Below, one piece after another: positions 26,112 through 34,300 of a DNA stretch of 64,000 nt (its first letter is position 1; each line of letters begins with the position of its first letter). This DNA is from COE1 sp045579665. Lineage in GTDB: Bacteria > Bacillota > Clostridia > Lachnospirales > Lachnospiraceae. The notes under the pieces were generated by a model that was not told the DNA's origin, searched no databases, and was given only the letters and a program-made list of their open reading frames with translations. The DNA is taken from positions 1 to 64,000 of the forward strand of contig JAZNMO010000041.1 in the NCBI GenBank assembly GCA_045579665.1, read 5' to 3'. Made by a program: the position numbers and the translations under genes.

Positions 26112-26294
26112 AATAGCAACCTTACCTTTCCAATACCTGTAGACTTTCTGATACTTTCATATCTTTACCACTATTTTCTACACCGTATATCTTAACATAT
26201 TCTGCCAACAAATTCAGCTTAATTTCTGTGAAATTTTCATTACACTCTCACATAAAATCCGCTTACTTTTTCCATGCTATGCTCCTCATTGTGT

Positions 26295-26300
26295 TATAAT
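26295..26300 (+). promoter_or_regulatory. nagA promoter (extended -10)
   Basis: TGTTATAAT forms an extended -10 box; no good -35 is seen. It lies about 40 nt before nagA, whose ribosome site AAGGAG (26326-26331) is 9 nt from the ATG. Confidence 0.6.
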
Positions 26301-26340
26301 ATAATCAATAGGATAAACCATCAAAAAGGAGACAACAAAG

Positions 26341-27693
26341 ATGATTATACGAAACGGTTTGGTATTCACTGAAGCAGGTAGGTTCGAAGAGCTTACCATT
26401 ACCACTAAGAATGATAAGATTTCTTCTCTTACCCCTTCCGTATCAGCCAATCAGGACGATGCATTTATTCATCACGATAATGCTACTTCTAATAATGCCG
26501 AATTCATCGATGCCTCAGACTGTTATGTCATTCCGGGTCTTGTTGATATTCATATGCATGGGTGTATGGGCATCGATTTCTGTGATATTGCCCACGCCAA
26601 CACTCAGGAAGAAGCCAATACTCTTTTGCATAATATCGCTTCCTATGAGCTTTCACATGGCATTACTGCATTTTGTCCTGCTACCATGTCTTTACCGATT
26701 GATACTCTAACTAAAATATGTAAATTTACAGCTGAGTATCTTAGCTCTTCGTTCTGTTCCAACACCGATGGCTCTCCCTCTATATCATATACATCTCCTG
26801 TAGAGCACCCGGATTCCTGTTCACCGCTTGCTACAGCTGATTTAACCGGAATCTATCTGGAGGGTCCTTTTTTATCACCTTTACGCTGTGGTGCTCAGAA
26901 TAAAGATTCTTTAAAACTGCCTGATTATGCTGTATTTAAAAACCTTATGAAAGCTTCTAATGATTTGATTCGTGTAGTCGCTATTGCTCCGGAATTAGAT
27001 GGTGCTTTAGATTTTATCAGGTCTGTTAGTACATATATACCACATATTACGTGCTCTTTGGCACACACAAATGCCGACTACAGTACCGCTTGCCAGGCTT
27101 TTGAAGCTGGCGCATCTCAAGTTACACACTTGTTCAATGCCATGCCGCCACTCCATCATCGTAAGCCTGGCGTTATTGGTGCTGCTTTTGATACTTCTGA
27201 CTGCTATGTTGAATGTATAAGTGACGGTATTCACCTTGCTCCATCCATTATCAGAGCTTGTTTTCAATTATTTGGAGCGTATTGTACTACCAATTATCAT
27301 GGTGTTTGCGACCCCTCTCCTGATTTTCTTTGGTCATCTTCTGCAAACCGCATTATCTTAATCAGCGACAGCACCATGGCAGCAGGTATGGCAGATGGTC
27401 GCTATCACCTTGGTAATCAGGATATTATTGTGCAGGATAAGCTTGCTCAGCTCGTTGATGGCACCATTGCAGGTAGCTGTTCTAATCTTATGGATTGCAT
27501 GCAAGCTGCTGTTTCTTTTGGCATTCCCTTAGAACATGCGATTACAGCTTCTACCATAAATCCAGCCCGCGCAATCGGCATAGATACTCTTCACGGTTCT
27601 ATCTCTGCCGGAAAGTATGCGAATTTGCTACTTTTAGACAAAGAAACTCTTGTCCTACGCAAAATAATTAATCATGGAGTTGAAGTAAAATAA
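26341..27693 (+). CDS. nagA: N-acetylglucosamine-6-phosphate deacetylase (NagA)
   Basis: Removes acetate from GlcNAc-6-phosphate to give glucosamine-6-phosphate (EC 3.5.1.25). It is an amidohydrolase with metal-site motif DIHMHG (H71, H73), the glutamate of YLEGPFLSP (about 175), histidines in SLAHTNADY (about 241) and THLFNAMPPLHHR (about 268), and the catalytic aspartate in ISDSTMAAG (about 341). At 450 residues it is longer than the usual 380-390. The excess is two low-complexity insertions, about residues 38-55 and 138-170, the second just before YLEGPF. nagB and transport genes are not next to it. Five hairpin repeats follow it. Confidence 0.9.
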   Translation: MIIRNGLVFTEAGRFEELTITTKNDKISSLTPSVSANQDDAFIHHDNATSNNAEFIDASDCYVIPGLVDIHMHGCMGIDFCDIAHANTQEEANTLLHNIASYELSHGITAFCPATMSLPIDTLTKICKFTAEYLSSSFCSNTDGSPSISYTSPVEHPDSCSPLATADLTGIYLEGPFLSPLRCGAQNKDSLKLPDYAVFKNLMKASNDLIRVVAIAPELDGALDFIRSVSTYIPHITCSLAHTNADYSTACQAFEAGASQVTHLFNAMPPLHHRKPGVIGAAFDTSDCYVECISDGIHLAPSIIRACFQLFGAYCTTNYHGVCDPSPDFLWSSSANRIILISDSTMAAGMADGRYHLGNQDIIVQDKLAQLVDGTIAGSCSNLMDCMQAAVSFGIPLEHAITASTINPARAIGIDTLHGSISAGKYANLLLLDKETLVLRKIINHGVEVK

Positions 27694-27740
27694 AATTTCT
27701 GTTGTTTAATATTCACCTATATCTGTGCATATTACCTCCC

Positions 27741-28004
27741 CGGGTATAGAATACCTTTTTTACACTTCCCTATACCCGTGCGCTTTCTTCTCTCGGGTAT
27801 AGAATACCTTTTTTACACTTCTCTATACCCGTGCACTTTCTTCTCTCGGGTATAGAATGCCTTTTTACGCTCCATCTATACCCGTGCGTTTTTCTTCTTC
27901 GGGTATAAAATGCCTTTTTATCACTCCTCTATACCCGTGCGCTTTCTTCTCTCGGGTATAGAATACCTTTTAACACTCCTCTATACCCGTGCGCTTTCTT
28001 CTCT
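27741..28004 (+). repeat. Five tandem 53-bp hairpin repeats
   Basis: Units start at 27741, 27794, 27847, 27900 and 27953, an exact 53-bp period (the last is 52 bp). Each unit has CGGGTATAG and CTATACCCG arms (one arm base changed in unit 4). Nested inside is GGTAT-AGA-ATACC (ATGCC in units 3 and 4) followed by a T-run, so each reads like a plus-strand terminator that could also fold into a longer hairpin. Arms are kept while the centre drifts. The array fills the space from just after nagA to the stop codon of the convergent gene, which it overlaps by 2 nt. Confidence 0.9.
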
Positions 28005-28770
28005 ATGAAAAATACTGCGTAAGCAGACAATCTATCGTATACATGCCTAAAGGTTCCTTCTGCGTCTCAAATGACATGATTAAATCCACGCCTGGTACTA
28101 TACCGTTTAATGCATATGCCAAAAGCTTTGGAATATTATCATTAATATATTTGGAATCATCCATCTTCCCAAAGTGCTCATAATAATAAATGCGCCCATT
28201 CTTCGGATGCTTAATCGTGAAGTCAGGATAGAACGTTCCACAACTTAATTTTAAAGCACATTCGTAGCGATATGGTATTTCTCTTTCTCTCAGACAGCTT
28301 GCAATCATCATCTCTGATTTAGAACGAAACATTTCTCCCCATGAAGACTTATGAATCAAATGCTCAGGATGCTTTAAATTACGTTCATATGGTTCACTCT
28401 GCCATTCTTCTTTTCCATGATTTGTCCGATTTAATAGTCTAAAAAATTCTTCATTGTTCAAATAATCTCTTTCGACTGCTGCCATACCACATATGTAGTT
28501 CTGATTAAAGTTTTCTATCGCTTTCTTCTCACTCTTTGCCTCTTGCAAAATGGTAATCAACTCTCTTTTCTTAGCTAATGCTTCCGCTAACTCCTTATTT
28601 CCTTTGGGTATATATTCATATTTACCATTCAACAATGTATACCACTTATACCCTTTCCCATTCTTAGCACAAATTAACTTGCCCTCTGGCATCTCTTTCA
28701 GTTTTTCCTCAAGCCTAGTAATACGTGCTTCTACACTCTTCTGTTCCTTTTTCATTTGTTCAAAAAACAT
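28003..28770 (-). CDS. PD-(D/E)XK nuclease-like protein of unknown role
   Basis: About 255 residues. I do not recognise a named family. The N-terminal third is charged and predicted coiled coil (KKEQKSVEARITRLEEKLKEM). The C-terminal part has SKSEMMIASCLRE, then CGTFYPDFTI and YYYEHFGKMDD, in the order E...PDF...E-x-H expected for a PD-(D/E)XK-type nuclease fold. The start at 28770 lies 4 nt after GGGAGG; an ATG four codons upstream overlaps that site. The gene stands alone, ends inside the last 53-bp repeat, and faces nagA. Restriction, repair or element-borne roles are all possible. Confidence 0.7.
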   Translation of the reverse strand: MFFEQMKKEQKSVEARITRLEEKLKEMPEGKLICAKNGKGYKWYTLLNGKYEYIPKGNKELAEALAKKRELITILQEAKSEKKAIENFNQNYICGMAAVERDYLNNEEFFRLLNRTNHGKEEWQSEPYERNLKHPEHLIHKSSWGEMFRSKSEMMIASCLREREIPYRYECALKLSCGTFYPDFTIKHPKNGRIYYYEHFGKMDDSKYINDNIPKLLAYALNGIVPGVDLIMSFETQKEPLGMYTIDCLLTQYFS

Positions 28771-28782
28771 AAAACCTCCCAT

Positions 28783-29270
28783 AATAATCTATTCATATGA
28801 CAACAAAAATACTTAGACTTATCCACATTCCCTACACATTTCGATATAAAGGCAACATCCAACGCCGCCATGCTTCGCAAGACAGATTATTGAACAAAAA
28901 ATTCATATACAGCCCCTCAAAGCATAAACCTCAAAATGCAAACATGAAAAAACGCTTGAATCAAGCAAAAGAAAATTACAACCGTCATACTCTGCAAAAT
29001 ACTCAACGCAAAGTGCTGCTTGTAACATGCCTGGCACACGACGCCAAGCCCAAGATATTGTCATAGACAAATAGAAATAAAATTAATTGATTAAATGATA
29101 AACATATCTAAAAAATAATGCAACTCGAAATGTAAAAAATACGTCATTTTTTTAAGTACACACATAACTTCCTTCAGGCTGTCGAAACATTTTCCAAAGA
29201 AAAAGAGGATAATCATTCTTATATGATTCCCCCTTTTATCTCTGGTATATCTATTCTCAATATAGATTAG
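28783..29270. other. Unassigned 488-bp intergenic region
   Basis: No gene I can defend. Bases about 28840-29066 are less AT-rich than the flanks and are open on both strands over short stretches, but no frame has a ribosome site or a recognisable product. The last part holds the fruK terminator. Confidence 0.5.
29195..29238 (-). terminator. Probable fruK terminator
   Basis: On the minus strand AGGGGGAATCAT and ATGATTATCCTCTT can pair (with G-U pairs) around ATAAGA, then CTTTTTCTTT. It starts about 33 nt after the fruK stop. Confidence 0.55.
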
Positions 29271-30179
29271 CTACTGCTGCATCCGCTTCAATAATCCTCT
29301 AATCTCATCTCCTGTAGGAAGCTTATCAGAAAATGCTCCTGCGCTTCCTGCTGCAAGCCCCATACGGAAGGCAAACTCATAATCGCCCTGTACTAACCAG
29401 CCAGCTAAAAAGCCTGCAACCATGGAATCACCAGAACCCACTGTATTTATCACAGTTCCACCAGGTGCTTCACTAGCATGTACCGCACCATTCTCATCTA
29501 TCAGCACCGCACCAAGTCCTCCAAGCGAAACCAGTACATTCACTGCCCCCAGCTCCTGTAAACGCTTTGCATAGGGAATCGCCTCTTCTCTTGAGCCAAT
29601 CTTAACTCCAAATAATTCTCCAAGCTCATGGTGATTTGGTTTAATCAAAAACGGTCTGTATGGTAATACATTCTTAAGCAAATCCTTAGAAGCATCCACA
29701 ATAACCCGAACTCCTCTATCTACCACCAGCTGCATCATATCCTGATATATCGTATCAGGTATTGACTTCGGAATCGAACCTGCAAGCACCAATACATCTC
29801 CCTGCTGCAAGCCCTCAAGCTTCGCCCAAAAACGCTCCAAGTCATTCTTAGGAATATCCGGTCCCATACCGTTAATCTCTGTCCCGTCAATATTACGGAC
29901 CTTCACATTAATACGAGACATCCCCGATGAAAGCATCTCAAATTCAGCACAAATCCCATCATGAACCAGCCTTCTGCGAATCTCCTCTCCTGTAAATCCG
30001 GCAAGAAAACCAAGAGCCTTACTCTCTAACCCAAGGCTTCGAAGCACATACGAAACATTAATGCCCTTACCGCCTGCTTCCATCTGTTCATAAGAGGTAC
30101 GATTCGTCATACCAAGTTCCATGTTCTCTACATCGACAATATAATCCAAAGAAGGATTCAAGGTTACTGTATATATCAT
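29271..30179 (-). CDS. fruK: 1-phosphofructokinase (FruK)
   Basis: A PfkB-family kinase that phosphorylates fructose-1-phosphate to fructose-1,6-bisphosphate (EC 2.7.1.56); tagatose-6-phosphate kinase (LacC) is the close alternative. MIYTVTLNPSLDY at the N-terminus, EAGGKGINVSYVL, KPNHHELGELFG, and the catalytic NTVGSGDSMVAGFLAG are all present. The start at 30179 is 6 nt from GGGAGA and gives the canonical N-terminus; an ATG two codons earlier abuts that site. It has its own promoter. The usual FruR and fructose PTS genes are absent from its surroundings, so the phosphosugar source is encoded elsewhere. Confidence 0.88.
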   Translation of the reverse strand: MIYTVTLNPSLDYIVDVENMELGMTNRTSYEQMEAGGKGINVSYVLRSLGLESKALGFLAGFTGEEIRRRLVHDGICAEFEMLSSGMSRINVKVRNIDGTEINGMGPDIPKNDLERFWAKLEGLQQGDVLVLAGSIPKSIPDTIYQDMMQLVVDRGVRVIVDASKDLLKNVLPYRPFLIKPNHHELGELFGVKIGSREEAIPYAKRLQELGAVNVLVSLGGLGAVLIDENGAVHASEAPGGTVINTVGSGDSMVAGFLAGWLVQGDYEFAFRMGLAAGSAGAFSDKLPTGDEIRGLLKRMQQ

Positions 30180-30216
30180 AATCATTCTCCCATCATCTTT
30201 ATCAAATCATACCCCA

Positions 30217-30245
30217 ATTATAACGAAAACCAAATGATGTATCAA
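30217..30245 (-). promoter_or_regulatory. fruK promoter
   Basis: Minus strand: -35 TTGATA (30240-30245), 17 bp, -10 TATAAT (30217-30222), about 38 nt before the preferred fruK start. A 9-bp inverted repeat, GAAAACCAA (30225-30233) and TTGGTTTTC (30252-30260), spans the spacer and could be an operator or the terminator of the upstream reductase gene. Confidence 0.7.
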
Positions 30246-30271
30246 CACCACTTGGTTTTCTCTCTCATTCA

Positions 30272-31273
30272 TTATGCATTTAAAATCTTCTCAATTGCAG
30301 CAAGCTCATCTGCTGTAAATGCAGCTGCCTGCACAATCTTTGTATTCTCTTTAATCTGAGATGCCTTAGAAGCTCCAATCAATACAGAGGTTACCTCTCC
30401 GTCTCTTAATACCCATGAGAGTGCCATCTGCGCCAATGTCTGACCGCGATTCACCGCAATCTCATTCAAAGCGCGAATCTTTCCAAGCTGTGCCTCATCC
30501 AATGAAGACTCCTTTAAAAATCTTCCATCCGTACGAATACGGCTGTCCTCAGGAATACCATGCAAATACTTGTCTGTTAATAATCCCTGTGCAAGCGGAC
30601 AGAATGCAATAATTCCTACACCATTCTGTGCTGCAAAGCTCTTCAATCCATCCTCTTCAATATTGCGTTCAAACATAGAATACTTGCGCTGATTGATAAT
30701 GAATGGTGTCTTAAGCTCTCTTAAAATCTCCATAGCAGCCTGTGTCTGTGCCTTATTATAATTAGAGATACCTACATATAAAGCCTTACCACTCTTCACA
30801 ATCCCATCCAGTGCAAGCATTGTCTCCTCTAACGGAGTCTCTGGGTCCGGTCTGTGATGATAGAAAATATCCACATAATCAAGTCCCATTCTCTTTAAGC
30901 TCTGGTCAAGACTTGCCACCAGATACTTTTTGGAGCCCCAATTACCATATGGTCCCTCCCACATATCGTAGCCTGCCTTTGTTGAAATCACAAGCTCGTC
31001 TCTATACTTACCAAGCCCTGCCTCAAGGATACGTCCAAAGTTCTCCTCTGCTGCTCCCGGAATCGGTCCGTAATTATTTGCCAAATCAAAATGTGTAATT
31101 CCCTCATCAAATGCTGTAAAGCACATGTCAAGCATATTATCAAAGCTTGCATTGCTTCCAAAATTATGCCACAAGCCAAGAGACACTGCCGGTAGCTTTA
31201 ATCCACTCTTACCGCAACGATAATACTGCATATTCTGATATCTGTCTGCACTAGCCATATAATTTCTTTCCAT
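30272..31273 (-). CDS. Aldo/keto reductase (YghZ-like)
   Basis: 333 residues, an NADPH-dependent aldo/keto reductase of the YghZ / L-glyceraldehyde-3-phosphate reductase type. The tetrad shows as D and Y in FDLANNYGPIPG (about residue 68), K in VISTKAGYDMW and H in YHHRPDPETPLEE. The C-terminal cofactor pocket is LIGASKASQIKEN. AGGAGGAAGT precedes the ATG. It lies directly downstream of the giant pectin enzyme gene behind a hairpin, so it might handle a short aldehyde from sugar breakdown, but the substrate is not shown by the sequence. Confidence 0.88.
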   Translation of the reverse strand: MERNYMASADRYQNMQYYRCGKSGLKLPAVSLGLWHNFGSNASFDNMLDMCFTAFDEGITHFDLANNYGPIPGAAEENFGRILEAGLGKYRDELVISTKAGYDMWEGPYGNWGSKKYLVASLDQSLKRMGLDYVDIFYHHRPDPETPLEETMLALDGIVKSGKALYVGISNYNKAQTQAAMEILRELKTPFIINQRKYSMFERNIEEDGLKSFAAQNGVGIIAFCPLAQGLLTDKYLHGIPEDSRIRTDGRFLKESSLDEAQLGKIRALNEIAVNRGQTLAQMALSWVLRDGEVTSVLIGASKASQIKENTKIVQAAAFTADELAAIEKILNA

Positions 31274-31294
31274 AATACTTCCTCCTGATTGATA

Positions 31295-31326
31295 AATAGG
31301 AGCGACTCCGAAGAGTCACTCCTATT
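31295..31326 (-). terminator. Terminator of the giant pectin enzyme gene
   Basis: AATAGGAGCGACTC (31295-31308) pairs with GAGTCACTCCTATT (31313-31326) over 14 bp (one mismatch) with a 4-nt loop. The following minus-strand bases are only partly T-rich, so some read-through into the reductase gene is likely. Confidence 0.7.
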
Positions 31327-31356
31327 ATTATAACATAACCCTTTTGTGAATTCGAC

Positions 31357-34300
31357 TTACTTCTGAACCAAAATCATTACTTCTGATAAATCATTTGTAA
31401 AGAATCCAACGTTACCGATTTCATTAACTGTTGTAACAATCTTATTCTCATATGCACCTGTTAATGCGTTCTTTGTAAACACATATGCTGTTGCTCCAAC
31501 ATACTCTGTACCAACATGTGTATGAACACCAACTGTAATATTCATAGCACCCTGCTTTGCCGGTACTACATGTACTGTGTGGAATCCTTCTGCAAAGTTC
31601 TCTACAACTTCCTTCTCTGCGCCAAGATTCAAATCTGTAGTTACATCATCAACAACTGCTGTGAATCCAATACCATTTCCAAGGTGTGCATATACATATA
31701 AGTTATGTCCGTAATACTTGTGTAATACAGATACCTTAAGTACTGCATCCTCCTTAGACATTGTTACTGTTACACCTAAAGCATCTACAATTGCCTCTGC
31801 AAGAGGAGTCTTCTCATCATCAATTGCCACTGTCGGTGCAGGTGCCTTTGTTGATGAAGAAGATGTTGATGCTGCAGGCTTAGACTCAGGCTGTGCTGAA
31901 GACTCAACCTCTGAAGATTCTTCCTCTGTTGATGTCTCTACATCTGATGACTCTTCCTCTGTTGATGTCTCTACATCTGATGACTCTTCTTCTGTTGATG
32001 TCTCTACGTCTGATGACTCTTCTTCTGTTGATGTCTCTACATCTGATGATTCCTCATCATCCGGTGTTTCAGGTGCTAACTCAACTAATCTTACAATAAT
32101 AGCATCCATTCTTGAAGTTGAACCTGCAGTAAACGCAGCATCAATCTTACCGTCTGTTACCTCTACCTCAAATGCCTTGATTGTATAGGTTCCTGCTGCA
32201 TTACCAATTGCTGCATACTGGTCTTCTACAGTAACCTTAACTGTACTCTTATAGCCTGAACCACCAACTACCTCTACAATATACTTGCCATTTGCTACAT
32301 CTACCTGGAAGGTATTGCCATCAGGGATTGCAAAGTCTAAGTATACATTTTCCGGAAGTACTCCTGCATAAGAATAGCTTTCTGTTCTACCTTCCATCAC
32401 TGCCTCAGGATTTGTAAATCCATATCCCTTCTCAGCTGTATACTCAACACCAAGCTCTGCTACAGTCTTCTTGCCGCCCTTAGGGTTAACAGTCACTCCT
32501 GTCCAGCCATCTGCAACCTTAGAAGCAGAAATACCAAAGTCAAACTTATAAAGTGCTTCGTATGCTACTGTTACATTTAATACTACCTCACCCTGGAAGC
32601 CTTCTACTGTACCATTTAATGTTACTGCTCCAAGAGCTGCTGTATCAAGTGCTGTTGTGTCCCATGTAACTGCAACATCTGCAACCTTACCATCGGCATA
32701 TGTAGCTGTTACTGTAGTTGGAAGCTGTGCCTCCTTGTTGTATGCAACCTCTACTGATGAAGCTGCAACTGATGTAATATAGTTCTCTACTACATCTACG
32801 ATAATCTGTGGGAACTTGCCTACAGAATTCAATAATGATGAAGAACCGCTTAATGTGTATGAGCCTAAAGTATTTGTATCAAGACTTGTTGTGCTCCATA
32901 CAACTGCTTCTTCAACTGTTGTTCCATTTGAATATGTTACCGCAACCTTCTCCGGAAGAACTGCTTCATTTCCAATGATTACCTTAACATTATCAAGTGC
33001 CTCATAACCTGTGATTACGTTAGCAGTAATCTTTAATGTCTTTGTTACAGGCTCATCATAACCCTTGATTGTACCAACAACTGTGTACTCGCCTGCTACT
33101 GAAAGATTAACTGCTGAAACATCCCAAGTAACTGTTGTTGTAACTTCAACACCATTCTGGTCTACAACTGTTACTGTTGCAGGAAGTAATGAAGCTACCG
33201 TTGCTCCCTCTGTAAGAGGTGTATCCTCTACGATACTGTCAAGCTCAAAATCCTTAACAGAAGCAATATCTACTGCTGTATGAACATCTAATGCTCTTGA
33301 CATAAATGATGTCTTTCCATCTACAATTGCAGCAATCTTATAAGAATAATCTGTATCAGATGCTACTGTTGTATCTGTATAAACATATGCTACGTTTGTG
33401 TCAGCCTCTGTATCTGTTGTATCGTCAGCTACAGGAGCCTTCTCTACCATCTTATAAATCTCGATGTTATCAATATGAACAGAGCCATATGTCTTACCTG
33501 CTGCCATATAGATATGCTCTAATGAAGCTACATCTGCATCCATGAATGCTAACTCACCTTCATATACAACTGAGCTGTCTGAAAGCCTTACTAACTTCAC
33601 ATTCATCTTCTGGTTAGCAAAGTCAAGGTCTGCTGTTACGCGAATCCAGCCTGTTGTGTCTCTATTAAGACCCTTACCGCCTGATTCTCCATTTTCCTTA
33701 CCATTACTTACATTAGCTGCTGATGTAATATCAACACCATTGATTGTAATGCTGCCCCAGTATCCGTTACCGTTTGCTGTTGCACTGATTGTTAAAATCT
33801 CAGCTGCGCTATCAAGCCAGTTATACTTATTCGCTGCACCAAGTAATGCGATATTAGATGATTTATTCTGCACACATGCATCCATTCTGATATCGTATGA
33901 AATTGTGCAATTCTCTGTAATTCCAAGAGCTGCTGTCTGAGTACCTGTGTCTCCGCCTGCTCTTGTACCAACACCGTAAATCTTAGTTGTGTTAGCATTT
34001 ACTGTAGCTGTATCAGCCTCCCAGTACTCGTTATCAGCATTTCCTTCTGCAATTAATGTGAAGATATGGCTCTCACCCTCGAAATCTTCGCTTACCATTA
34101 CAGACTTCTCGTACTCTACTGTTGGAGCTGTATCCTGTGTTGTATCGTCAGTTGCTTCCTTATCTGCTGCTTCCTTCTCAGCAAGCCAAGCATCATAAGT
34201 TACATCCTTAATCTCGATACCTGTGAAGTATAATCCGTTATATCCTGACTTACTTCCTGTATTTACAATGTTCAATACGCCATCTTCTACTGTTACCTGT

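Noticed and set aside
27741..28004. CRISPR array
   Set aside because: The whole 53-bp unit repeats. There are no unique spacers and no cas genes near.
28797..29066. 89-codon plus-strand open frame in the gap before fruK
   Set aside because: No ribosome site, no recognisable product, and an overlapping open stretch on the other strand.
31718..32188. 156-codon plus-strand frame with repeated Ser-Asp-Asp motifs
   Set aside because: Antisense shadow of the EESSDVETSTE repeat region.
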